A DNA stretch of 64,000 nucleotides from Polaribacter dokdonensis (lineage in GTDB: Bacteria; Bacteroidota; Bacteroidia; Flavobacteriales; Flavobacteriaceae), in assembly GCF_024362345.1 (NCBI RefSeq), contig NZ_CP101505.1, positions 1,322,001 to 1,386,000 on the forward strand, written 5' to 3'. The notes beneath the pieces were generated by a model. The model did no database searches. It was not told the origin of the DNA and saw nothing but the letters and a program-made list of their open reading frames with translations. Within the stretch, counting starts at the first letter, position 1, and every line of letters begins with the position of its first letter. Positions 51,848 to 60,359 of the stretch are shown here, one piece after another. Position numbers and translations under genes: made by a program.

Positions 51848-53383
51848 TTATTCCCATTCTATAGTTGCAGGTGGTTTAGAGCTAATATCATAAACTACTC
51901 TATTTACACCTTTTACTTGATTGATTATTTTGTTTGATGTTTTCTGCAAAAATTTATAAGGTAAATCTACCCAATCTGCAGTCATTCCATCTGTACTTTC
52001 TACTGCTCTTAAAGCTACTACTTTTTCATAGGTTCTTTCATCGCCCATAACTCCTACAGAGTTTACAGGCAGCAACATTGCACCTGCTTGCCACACTTTA
52101 TCATACAAACCATCTTCTCTTAAACCATTAATAAAGATAGCATCTACTTCTTGCAAAATACGAACTTTTTCTGCAGTTACATCTCCTAATATTCGAATCG
52201 CTAAACCTGGTCCTGGAAAAGGATGTCTTCCTAACAACTGTTGATCAATTCCCATAGATGCACCTACTCTTCTTACTTCATCTTTAAAAATCATTCTTAA
52301 AGGTTCCACAATTTTAAGTTTCATAAAATCTGGCAAACCACCTACATTATGATGACTTTTAATAGTAGCTGAAGGTCCTCCATTTACAGATACAGACTCA
52401 ATAACATCTGGATAAATTGTTCCTTGTGCCAACCATTTAACGTCTTTAATTTGATGAGCTTCATCATCAAAAACATCAATAAACGTATTTCCTATAGCTT
52501 TTCTTTTTGCTTCAGGATCACTTAAACCAGCTAATTTGGTTAAAAAACGTTCAGAGGCATCTACACCTTTAACGTTTAAACCCATACCTTCGTATTGTTT
52601 TAGTACACTTTCGAACTCATTTTTTCTTAACAACCCATTATTTACAAAAATACAGTACAGGTTTTCGCCTATAGCCTTATGTAATAAAACAGCTGCTACA
52701 GATGAATCTACACCTCCTGAAAGCCCCAAAACCACTTTGTCATTGCCAACTTTTTCTTTAATTGTAGCTACTGTACTATCTACAAAAGAATCTGGAGTCC
52801 AATTTTGTTCAACACCTGCTATATCAACTAAAAAGTTTGCTAATAATTGTTTACCATCTGTAGAATGATACACTTCTGGGTGAAACTGAATTCCGTAAGT
52901 AGTTTCTCCTTCAATTTTATAAGCTGCATTTTCTACATCAGCAGTACTAGCTAATAAAACTGCATTAGTAGGTAATTCTTTGATGGTGTCTGAATGACTC
53001 ATCCAAACTTGGCTACCTTCTAATATATTTCTAAAAAAAGCTTCCTCACTTTTTATGTATGATAAATTTGCTCTACCATATTCTCTTGTATTCGATTCTG
53101 CAACTTTTCCTCCTGAAAAATGCGCTAAATATTGTGCACCATAACAAACTGCCAACATTGGTTTTTTACCTCTAATTGCAGATAAATCTGGATGCAATAC
53201 CAATTCTCCTCTAACTGAATTAGGGCTACCTGATAAAATTACAGCTTTAAAATTTTCTACATTGTCTGGTAAATGGTTGTAAGGATGAATTTCACAATAA
53301 ATGTTTAATTCTCTAACTCTTCTCGCAATTAATTGAGTGTATTGCGAACCGAAATCTAAAATAAGTACGTTGTGTTGTTGCAT
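51848..53383 (-). CDS. guaA: GMP synthase (glutamine-hydrolysing)
   Basis: 511 residues from the ATG at 53383; a TTG two codons upstream is less likely. The N-terminal class I glutamine amidotransferase starts [21 protein letters not shown], with catalytic Cys in [12 protein letters not shown] and His-Glu in [11 protein letters not shown]. The ATP-pyrophosphatase domain shows [20 protein letters not shown], and the C-terminal dimerisation domain ends [14 protein letters not shown]. The enzyme converts XMP to GMP using glutamine. A probable -7 box lies only 3 bases upstream of the ATG, so the mRNA may be nearly leaderless. The gene is followed closely by the LysM lipoprotein gene. Confidence 0.97.
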   Translation of the reverse strand: MQQHNVLILDFGSQYTQLIARRVRELNIYCEIHPYNHLPDNVENFKAVILSGSPNSVRGELVLHPDLSAIRGKKPMLAVCYGAQYLAHFSGGKVAESNTREYGRANLSYIKSEEAFFRNILEGSQVWMSHSDTIKELPTNAVLLASTADVENAAYKIEGETTYGIQFHPEVYHSTDGKQLLANFLVDIAGVEQNWTPDSFVDSTVATIKEKVGNDKVVLGLSGGVDSSVAAVLLHKAIGENLYCIFVNNGLLRKNEFESVLKQYEGMGLNVKGVDASERFLTKLAGLSDPEAKRKAIGNTFIDVFDDEAHQIKDVKWLAQGTIYPDVIESVSVNGGPSATIKSHHNVGGLPDFMKLKIVEPLRMIFKDEVRRVGASMGIDQQLLGRHPFPGPGLAIRILGDVTAEKVRILQEVDAIFINGLREDGLYDKVWQAGAMLLPVNSVGVMGDERTYEKVVALRAVESTDGMTADWVDLPYKFLQKTSNKIINQVKGVNRVVYDISSKPPATIEWE

Positions 53384-53386
53384 GCG

Positions 53387-53394
53387 CAAAAATA
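53387..53394 (-). promoter_or_regulatory. Candidate -7 box directly before guaA
   Basis: On the minus strand TATTTTTG, an exact TAnnTTTG match, but it ends only 3 bases before the guaA ATG. Either guaA is translated from a leaderless message or the real promoter lies further upstream. Confidence 0.35.
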
Positions 53395-53466
53395 ATATTT
53401 TGATATTAGATTTAGCATATATACATATTAGAATTTTGCAAAGTTTTAGTATTTGCTAGCTAATAT

Positions 53467-54531
53467 TTAGAATTTGTAGACAATTGCATTGATATTCATT
53501 CCTGCTCCTACAGATGCCAAGATAACAACATCGCCTTTATTTACTTCCTGATTTTCTATTTGCCCTTTTAAAACTAAATCTAATAACGTAGGCACAGTAG
53601 CCACAGAACTATTTCCTAATTTATGAATACTCATAGGCATTACTCCTTCTGGAATTGGCTTTTTAAACAATCTATAAAAACGCTTTATAATGGCTTCATC
53701 CATTTTTTCATTGGCTTGATGAATGAATACTTTTTTAACATCATCTATTTCTAAACCACTTTTATCTAAAGCAATTTTCATCGCCTTTGGTACATGTGTT
53801 ATGGCAAATTCATAAATTTTACGACCAAACATTTTTATATAACGTACATCTTTATCTTCATGTTGATTATAAGAACCTCCAAAAAATAAATAGTTGGCTT
53901 CATCTTTTGCAAAAGTTTGTGAAGCATGGCTAAGAATACCAGAATCTTGATTTTCCGTTTTTTCTACAATACATGCACCTGCTCCATCACTATAAATCAT
54001 AGAATCTCTATCGTGTTTGTCTACAACTCTAGACAATGTTTCTGCACCTACAACCAAACATTTATTAGCAATACCTGCTTTTATAAAAGCTTGAGCCTGA
54101 ATTACTCCTTCTATCCAACCAGGACAACCAAACAAAACATCATAAGCTACACAATTAGGATTTGCAATCTGTAATTTTGACTTAACTCTAGTAGCTAAGC
54201 TTGGTAACATATCACCTTGTATAGCACCTTCTTTTACATCCCCAAAATTATGCGCAAAAATGATGTAATCTAATTCTTCTGGATTTACATTGGCATCATG
54301 AATTGCTTTTTCTGCAGCAAAAAATGCCAAATCTGAAGTATTGTATTTTTGTTGTGCATACCTTCTTTCTTCAATTCCAGTAATGCCCTTAAATTTTTCA
54401 ATAATAACATCGTTACTCGTTTCAAATTTTGAACCATCATTATTCAAAAAATCAAAATCCAAGAAATCGTTGTTTTCTTTTTTTAATGAGGGAATAAAAG
54501 TTCCTGTTCCAGTAATCTTTGATGAAATCAT
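53467..54531 (-). CDS. 3-Oxoacyl-ACP synthase III (FabH-like)
   Basis: 354 residues, a little longer than typical FabH (about 315-335). The catalytic Cys is in YDVLFGCPGWIEG, the His in FIHQANEKMDEAI and the Asn in KLGNSSVATVPTLLDL, a complete KAS III triad. The early part (ISSKITGTGTFIPS...) and LNFGD/DYIIFAHNFGD match the Bacteroidota FabH-like subgroup, which is often separate from the housekeeping fabH. It condenses an acyl-CoA with malonyl-ACP. It has a 122-base upstream region containing a perfect 20-bp palindrome, suggesting dedicated control by an uncharacterised repressor. The C-terminal ending NAIVYKF is typical. Confidence 0.87.
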   Translation of the reverse strand: MISSKITGTGTFIPSLKKENNDFLDFDFLNNDGSKFETSNDVIIEKFKGITGIEERRYAQQKYNTSDLAFFAAEKAIHDANVNPEELDYIIFAHNFGDVKEGAIQGDMLPSLATRVKSKLQIANPNCVAYDVLFGCPGWIEGVIQAQAFIKAGIANKCLVVGAETLSRVVDKHDRDSMIYSDGAGACIVEKTENQDSGILSHASQTFAKDEANYLFFGGSYNQHEDKDVRYIKMFGRKIYEFAITHVPKAMKIALDKSGLEIDDVKKVFIHQANEKMDEAIIKRFYRLFKKPIPEGVMPMSIHKLGNSSVATVPTLLDLVLKGQIENQEVNKGDVVILASVGAGMNINAIVYKF

Positions 54532-54579
54532 TCTAATTTTCTTTATTGCTCGAAGTTAAAAAATAAATGACACTCTTAT

Positions 54580-54599
54580 TTACTATGCATGCATAGTAA
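54580..54599. promoter_or_regulatory. Perfect 20-bp palindromic operator upstream of the FabH-like gene
   Basis: TTACTATGCATGCATAGTAA is identical to its own reverse complement over 20 bases. It is 48 bases upstream of the FabH-like ATG, in the only sizeable gap between two minus-strand genes, and has no T run, so it is not a terminator. Its size and perfect symmetry fit a dimeric MarR- or TetR-type regulator, which is not encoded in the window. Confidence 0.65.
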
Positions 54600-54653
54600 T
54601 GGAAAAGTCAAAAAAGCAATTCAAAAAAATTAAAATGATAAAATAAAGCGTGT

Positions 54654-55034
54654 TTATTTATAGATATTCATCTTAAGTTGCATTACTGTTGCAATTGAGC
54701 TTGCTCTATTCTTCATTACAATCGATTTCTCACCACTAAAATTTGCATCAATCACATCAAAAAAATACGATATCCAAACATCAAAATGAGACTTTTTGAA
54801 CTTCATATTACGATGCACTGTAAGATGTTTTTGCATCACATTTTTCTTATAAGTAACAGTATCAAAAAGAACATCATTCCAAAAATCTGCAATCGATTCT
54901 AGGTGCGCACTTAACTCATTATTGTTAGTGATTTCTTCAAAAAACGGAAACATACTTTCATCACTTAATAACTTATCGTAAAAAGAGGATATGATAAAGT
55001 GAATGTCTTTTCTTGAGGCGATGTCTGGTTTCAT
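54654..55034 (-). CDS. Group III truncated haemoglobin
   Basis: 126 residues. The order and spacing (DIHFIISSFYDKLLSDESMFPFFEEI, then FWNDVLFDTVTYKKNVMQKHLTVHRNMKFKKSHFDVWISYFFDVIDANFSG) match class III 2-over-2 haemoglobins; the proximal His is in KHLTVHRN or KKSHFDVW, with the distal site aromatic. Such proteins bind O2 or NO in the cytoplasm; the function is rarely known. It starts directly at the stop codon of cdd, so the two genes are co-transcribed. Confidence 0.85.
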   Translation of the reverse strand: MKPDIASRKDIHFIISSFYDKLLSDESMFPFFEEITNNNELSAHLESIADFWNDVLFDTVTYKKNVMQKHLTVHRNMKFKKSHFDVWISYFFDVIDANFSGEKSIVMKNRASSIATVMQLKMNIYK

Positions 55035-55517
55035 TTATAAGTAAGAACTGTCAAATGAGAAAGGAAGCAAAGCGTTTAAAGAGTCAGTTTTAATAATCTC
55101 ACCAACTTCACCCATAAATAAAATCGGAAAAGGTTGTTTCTGTTTTATTTCGTATTCAGATAAAGACTGTCTACATGCTCCACAAGGACCCACAGGTTTG
55201 TCTACTTTAGAAATAGATGAGCTTGCTGAAATTGCCAGTTTTAGCACTTTCATATCTGGATATTCTGAACCAGCTCTCCAAATAGCAACCCTTTCTGCAC
55301 ACATGCCTGAAGGATAAGCTGCGTTTTCTTGATTATTTCCCAAAACAACAACTCCATTATCTAACAATAATGCTGCACCAACACTAAATTTAGAATAAGG
55401 TGCATAAGCTTTTCCTCTAGCTTCTATGGCTTTATCCATTAAATATTTATCCTCTTCATTTAACTCAGAAATATCATTATATAAAGTTGCAGAAGATTTT
55501 ATTTCGATATTTTTCAT
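55035..55517 (-). CDS. cdd: Cytidine deaminase
   Basis: 160 residues of the small tetrameric type. The zinc-binding motif CAERVAIW carries the first Cys ligand and catalytic Glu, and PCGACRQ the other two Cys ligands. AYAPYSKFSVGAALL is also conserved. It converts cytidine to uridine in pyrimidine salvage and so feeds the same pool as udk in this window. The haemoglobin gene follows with no gap. A terminator from the porV side lies just upstream. Confidence 0.96.
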   Translation of the reverse strand: MKNIEIKSSATLYNDISELNEEDKYLMDKAIEARGKAYAPYSKFSVGAALLLDNGVVVLGNNQENAAYPSGMCAERVAIWRAGSEYPDMKVLKLAISASSSISKVDKPVGPCGACRQSLSEYEIKQKQPFPILFMGEVGEIIKTDSLNALLPFSFDSSYL

Positions 55518-55529
55518 ATGCTTAAAGTC

Positions 55530-55560
55530 AAAAAAAGCAGCCTTAATTAGACTGCTTTAT
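55530..55560 (-). terminator. Terminator of porV on the minus strand
   Basis: Reading the minus strand, AAAGCAG pairs with CTGCTTT (plus inner base pairs) around a short A/T loop, and is followed by a run of seven Ts. It lies between the porV stop and the cdd start, so it can end the porU-porV message. Confidence 0.75.
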
Positions 55561-55592
55561 TATTTTTTAAATCTACTAAAAAAAATTGAATT

Positions 55593-56720
55593 TTAGTAGT
55601 TGTCGTAAATTTCTCCTAAATCAAAAGATAGGGTAAAACGTAATGAATTTTCTAATGGATTGTTTACATCAGATGAGTTGATTAAGTAAGATAAATCTAC
55701 ATTTAATGCGTTGGTTTTAAAACCAGCACCTAAAGTAAAGTATTGTCTATTACCTTTATCTTGACTTTCATGAAAGTAACCACCTCTTAATGCAAATGCA
55801 TTATTGTATAAATATTCTGCACCTACTGCATAGGTAATTTCACTTAACTCTTCACTAAATCCTCCTGGAGCATCTCCAAAAGAACCAAAAATACCTTGAA
55901 TCCATCCTTTCTCCTCATCAGAACCATCAGGTTGTGGAGTTGGTACTAATAATTTAGTAAACTCAACATTGGTAGAAATAATATTATAATCGTCTAAAAT
56001 AAAATCAAAACCACCTCCTAATTTTAAATTGGTTGGTATAAAATCCTCTTCACCTGGTGTATAAGAAACTTTAGGTCCAATATTAGCAATGTTAAATCCT
56101 AATCGATATCTACCATTAAAATTACCATAATTTTCTTCATAAGATTGGTAATATCCAGATACATCTACTGCAAAAGAATTTACGGGTTGTAAAGTATTAC
56201 CTGCTGTACCATTAAATGCCAAATTAGATCTAATATATTTTAAGCCAACACCCATAGAGAATGTTTCACTCAATTTTAAAGCATAAGAACCAGAGAATAC
56301 AAATTCATTCGGGTTTATAGTTCCATTAGGATTTCCTTGATTGTCTGTTAAATCAATTTGTCCTAAACTAAAATATCTAAATTCTGCACCCCAAGCTGCA
56401 TTTTCGCTAAATCTATTGATGTAAGAAGCTGCACCAATAAAAATATCATCGGTTAAATTACGTAACCAAGGAGAATAAGTTAAACCTGTTTTTATCTGTC
56501 TGTCTCCAAAAGCTGTTTTTGCTGGGTTATGAAATAAAGACCAAGCATCTGCAGAAGTTGCAACACCCATATCACCCATACCACCTGCTCTTGCATCTGG
56601 TACAATTAATAAAAACGGAGTTGCAGTTGTAATACCTCCTGTTTGTTGTGTGTTGGTTTGTGCACTTACTTTTACACCTACTAAAGCACAAAGTGCAATA
56701 CAAATACCTATTTTTTTCAT
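55593..56720 (-). CDS. porV: Type IX secretion system outer membrane protein PorV (LptO)
   Basis: 375 residues with a cleavable signal peptide (MKKIGICIALCALVGVKVSAQ). The mature part begins TATPFLLIVPDARAGGMGDMGVATSADAWSLFHNPAKTAF, the family's N-terminus, followed by alternating strands of a FadL-like outer membrane beta-barrel, ending LRFTLSFDLGEIYDNY. PorV shuttles substrates between the type IX translocon and the PorU sortase. It is encoded 38 bases downstream of porU, the usual Bacteroidota order, and ends with a terminator. Confidence 0.95.
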   Translation of the reverse strand: MKKIGICIALCALVGVKVSAQTNTQQTGGITTATPFLLIVPDARAGGMGDMGVATSADAWSLFHNPAKTAFGDRQIKTGLTYSPWLRNLTDDIFIGAASYINRFSENAAWGAEFRYFSLGQIDLTDNQGNPNGTINPNEFVFSGSYALKLSETFSMGVGLKYIRSNLAFNGTAGNTLQPVNSFAVDVSGYYQSYEENYGNFNGRYRLGFNIANIGPKVSYTPGEEDFIPTNLKLGGGFDFILDDYNIISTNVEFTKLLVPTPQPDGSDEEKGWIQGIFGSFGDAPGGFSEELSEITYAVGAEYLYNNAFALRGGYFHESQDKGNRQYFTLGAGFKTNALNVDLSYLINSSDVNNPLENSLRFTLSFDLGEIYDNY

Positions 56721-56758
56721 TTTCTTCTTTTGACGATTGTTTTACAAATATCTAATTT

Positions 56759-59700
56759 TTATTGAAGTATTACTAATTTTTCATATTTCTCTGAAACTAA
56801 ATTACTTGCTGTTGCTTTAACTGTTAGTTTGTAAACGTATACCCCTTTACCAATTTTATTACCAAAATCATCTAAACCATTCCAAGTAATGTTTCTAGAT
56901 AAATTACCAGTAGTTTGTACGTTCCTATTAATGGTTTTCACCAACTTACCAGAAACTGTAAATATTTGAACTTGAACCTCTAAAGGTTCGTTAGGCTTAT
57001 TATGATTGAACCAGAACTCTGTGTAATTTACAAAAGGATTTGGATAGTTTAAAACATTTTCTAAATTTAAGATAGCATCACTTACTACCACAAAGTTTAA
57101 CGTGGTTTCAGATGAGTTATTGTAGGTATCCCAAGCTTTAATTTTTAAAGTATGTGGGCCTGTTTCTAAATCTCTTAAGGTATAATTTACTTTTCCAGTG
57201 GTAAAATCGTTTAATTCTGTTTGGTAAAAATCATTTAAGATGATAGGATTAGCAGTATCTCCATCTAAAATGGCCACAATATCATGATCTACTGCAGTTA
57301 TGGAAGTATTGATTCCATTAGCGTCAGACAAAACAGCTATTAAATTGGGAGATGCATTGGTATTTCCTCCATCTATAAAAGATTCATCGTTCATAAACAA
57401 TGCTATTTCTGGCCCAATATTATCTTCAGGAGCATTTTCATTTATTCCACCAACTGTAATATCAAAATTAGCGCCTGCTTTTTCTACTTCTCCATCTTCT
57501 GCATAAAAACTTAATTTACTTTTACCATAGGCGATTTTGATGTCTTTAGGCACTACAAAATCAAAACTAAACACTCCATTTTCTACAGTTGCTTTTCCTC
57601 TAAAGAGTTTACTATCTTGTGTATCAAAAACCATTGTAACTCCAAAACCATCATTATCTAAAGTAGTTTTATCAATAATTTTATCAAAAACGGTGGTAGA
57701 AAGTGTTCCATTATAATTGGTTAAAACTGAATTAGCATCATCAGTAACTACACCTTCAAATTTAACTTTTGATAAGGCTTTAATCGTATCTAAAGATCGT
57801 GTGATATCAACATCATTCATTTTTGTAATTCGAACATTTGACTTAGGAATAGCCAACTTCATTGCAGGATCTCCAAAAGAATAAATAAAGAATTTTTGCG
57901 TACTAGAAAACTGATTTTTAGTTACAGCTAGAGCTTCTGCAATAGAATAATCTTCATCATTAAAAGACAATAGCACTCGAATCAATTGTTCATTAAAACG
58001 TTGACCTGTAGAGATAAAAACTTCTCTGGTAGTAGTAATCATGCTTGCTGCTCCACCATCTGGTTTTTTAAAGGTAATTTCTCCTGCTGTAATTCTGTTT
58101 GGATTGTCGAATCTAGAAAAATCACAAGTAACTGTAATTAATAAAGGTAATGTTTTACTGTTCTTAAAAGATTGAATTTGAGCTACATCTAAAATACGTT
58201 CAGCAGCAAAACCATCTTCTCCTCCATGACCAAAATAATCGAAAACCAATGTTCCTTTTTCAATGGCATTTGTAATTGCCTCATTCACTTCTGGATAACG
58301 TTCTCCACCAGAAGAATTCTGCTGCACAAAAGCATCTGCATAAATTTTATTTACATTAAAAACAGGTTTATTATCCTTAATTTCATCAGCAATAGACTCT
58401 ACCCCTTGTTCAATTACTTCTTCACCAACAACATCTATATCATCTGCTAAAAGTGTAATTGTATTTCGCCAATCTCCAATAGCTTCTTTGCTATAATAAG
58501 ACAGAATTTTATCAACTACTACAGAAGCTTCAGCAATTGTAGCAACTGGTATTCTACTAGAAACCACATCAATGGTATGAGAGGTAGACATTGTACCTTC
58601 ATTATCCTCTAACATTACAAAAAAATCGTCTGTAACATAAGAACTTGCCAAATTAAAACTGATGGTCGATAACTTAACAGGAACAATATTGTTATTTGCA
58701 GGCACTCTATCTTTATAATCGTAAGAAGAATCACCAAAAAAGCAAACGTATTTTAATTGAGTTGCAGGTGTAGAATTTGAGTTATATAAATGCTTGATAA
58801 AATCTCTGATGCCTGTAATGTCTTTAGATCCTGAAGAAAACTCATTGTAAATTTCGTCTAACAAAACAACCTTACCAGACAAATTTGAATTGGCTTCATG
58901 ATAATCTACCAACCTTTGTGCTTCACTAGAAAGTTCTGAGTTAGTAATAACTAAATAGTTGATGTCTTTTAAAGAATGTAAATTTTGATTGGCTATTCTC
59001 GAATTTTCAACAGTTTCTGGCGTAAAAAAATCGTTCTCGTCTAAAACTATATATTCTTTTAGTTCACCTGCATTTGCCAAAAATGTAAAATCATTTCCAG
59101 TTGATGCATTAGAGATTCTTTCTGGATTTATATAATTGCTAACATCCCAAACCTGAAAAGCATTTGCTCCATTTGCAATTTGATATTCTACAGTTCCTGC
59201 AGTATTTGCTTGCAAATAGTTTCGAAAAGAAAATTGAAAATTGGAGTAATTTAAATTCTTTTTTCCGATGATTTCTATATAGTCTAAAAATGCATTTGCT
59301 GACGGATTTCCATTACTATTATAAGTAATTGCAACAGTTATATTTTCTGAGGTATTTGCCACAACTGCACTTCTTTCTAAGGCAAAAGCCTTAGTTAACG
59401 ATGAGGGATTTGTTGCTGGATAATTTATAGTAACTGCATCTTGACCATTTACAACAACATCCATAGTAGAAGCTACAACTGAGTTCGAAACTCCTCTTGT
59501 TCTTACAGTAATATTTTCACCTGAAACTGCATTTGCAAAAGGAAGGGTAAAAGATTGTGTATTCTCAATATTAAAATCGGTATTAAAAAACCATTGTGTA
59601 CCTACTGCTAAAATACTTCGCTCTTCTTTTTCGTAAAAAGTAAAATCATCATAAGTCGTTAAAACAGTAGTTGCTGAAGATGATACTGGAGTTTGTAATT

Positions 59701-60157
59701 GAATTCTTTTTCCATCTGTATCATTCACTGTAATAAAATAATAGGCTTTATCAGAATAAATGTTTTGTCTGTGTCTAGCAGTTTCATTTGCTGCATCCAC
59801 TTCCCAATCATGAGGGCCTTTTGCATAGAATAAAATATAATCATCACCATCAAAAGAACCATCATTTTCACCTTCTATATAGATTGCATTCTCTTGCAAA
59901 TCATCATACCTGAAATCGCTGTTTAAAACAGGTAATAGCTGACCTCCATTTCCATAAACATGGATTTTTCTAGGGTTCAAATTGTTTGCAGAAACACCTA
60001 TTTGCTGTAGCAAGCTTCTATCTATCTTAAAAACACCAGTAGTGTCTACAGAAAATTGATACCAATCTCCACTAGCTAGTACAGAGTTACTAACTTGAGC
60101 TGTTGAGTTTTGCATGTAAAAAATGCAACTGATGAATAGAAATACTTTTTTGATCAT
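56759..60157 (-). CDS. porU: Type IX secretion system C-terminal signal peptidase (sortase) PorU
   Basis: 1132 residues with a signal peptide (MIKKVFLFISCIFYMQNSTAQ). The catalytic region is the gingipain-like C25 peptidase fold, with the His in VFDYFGHGGEDGFAAE and the Cys in LLITVTCDFSRFDNPNR. The C-terminal about 80 residues (NYPNPFVNYTEFWFNHNKPNEPLEVQVQIFTVSGKLV...) resemble the type A C-terminal sorting domain itself, as is usual for PorU. It removes the sorting domain from secreted proteins and joins them to the surface lipid. It is divergent from gldJ, with a 202-base promoter region between them. Confidence 0.95.
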   Translation of the reverse strand: MIKKVFLFISCIFYMQNSTAQVSNSVLASGDWYQFSVDTTGVFKIDRSLLQQIGVSANNLNPRKIHVYGNGGQLLPVLNSDFRYDDLQENAIYIEGENDGSFDGDDYILFYAKGPHDWEVDAANETARHRQNIYSDKAYYFITVNDTDGKRIQLQTPVSSSATTVLTTYDDFTFYEKEERSILAVGTQWFFNTDFNIENTQSFTLPFANAVSGENITVRTRGVSNSVVASTMDVVVNGQDAVTINYPATNPSSLTKAFALERSAVVANTSENITVAITYNSNGNPSANAFLDYIEIIGKKNLNYSNFQFSFRNYLQANTAGTVEYQIANGANAFQVWDVSNYINPERISNASTGNDFTFLANAGELKEYIVLDENDFFTPETVENSRIANQNLHSLKDINYLVITNSELSSEAQRLVDYHEANSNLSGKVVLLDEIYNEFSSGSKDITGIRDFIKHLYNSNSTPATQLKYVCFFGDSSYDYKDRVPANNNIVPVKLSTISFNLASSYVTDDFFVMLEDNEGTMSTSHTIDVVSSRIPVATIAEASVVVDKILSYYSKEAIGDWRNTITLLADDIDVVGEEVIEQGVESIADEIKDNKPVFNVNKIYADAFVQQNSSGGERYPEVNEAITNAIEKGTLVFDYFGHGGEDGFAAERILDVAQIQSFKNSKTLPLLITVTCDFSRFDNPNRITAGEITFKKPDGGAASMITTTREVFISTGQRFNEQLIRVLLSFNDEDYSIAEALAVTKNQFSSTQKFFIYSFGDPAMKLAIPKSNVRITKMNDVDITRSLDTIKALSKVKFEGVVTDDANSVLTNYNGTLSTTVFDKIIDKTTLDNDGFGVTMVFDTQDSKLFRGKATVENGVFSFDFVVPKDIKIAYGKSKLSFYAEDGEVEKAGANFDITVGGINENAPEDNIGPEIALFMNDESFIDGGNTNASPNLIAVLSDANGINTSITAVDHDIVAILDGDTANPIILNDFYQTELNDFTTGKVNYTLRDLETGPHTLKIKAWDTYNNSSETTLNFVVVSDAILNLENVLNYPNPFVNYTEFWFNHNKPNEPLEVQVQIFTVSGKLVKTINRNVQTTGNLSRNITWNGLDDFGNKIGKGVYVYKLTVKATASNLVSEKYEKLVILQ

Positions 60158-60205
60158 TCTAGGTTTAAAACTAACGCAATTTAATCTTAGTTATTTTAAG
60201 AGTAA

Positions 60206-60213
60206 CAAAGATA
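60206..60213 (-). promoter_or_regulatory. -7 promoter box of porU
   Basis: On the minus strand TATCTTTG, an exact TAnnTTTG match, 48 bases before the porU ATG. Confidence 0.55.
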
Positions 60214-60280
60214 ATTTATACTAAAGTAAAAATGCAATCGTTTATAAGATTATATGCAGAAAATGCATGCGTTAAAAATG

Positions 60281-60288
60281 TATATTTG
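60281..60288 (+). promoter_or_regulatory. -7 promoter box of gldJ
   Basis: TATATTTG matches TAnnTTTG, 71 bases before the gldJ ATG at 60360, leaving an AT-rich leader of about 65 bases. Confidence 0.6.
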
Positions 60289-60359
60289 CTTGTATAAAAG
60301 TATATTTTTATTGTAAATTGCATCATTATATAAAAACCCTATCAATTTTAAATTAGATA

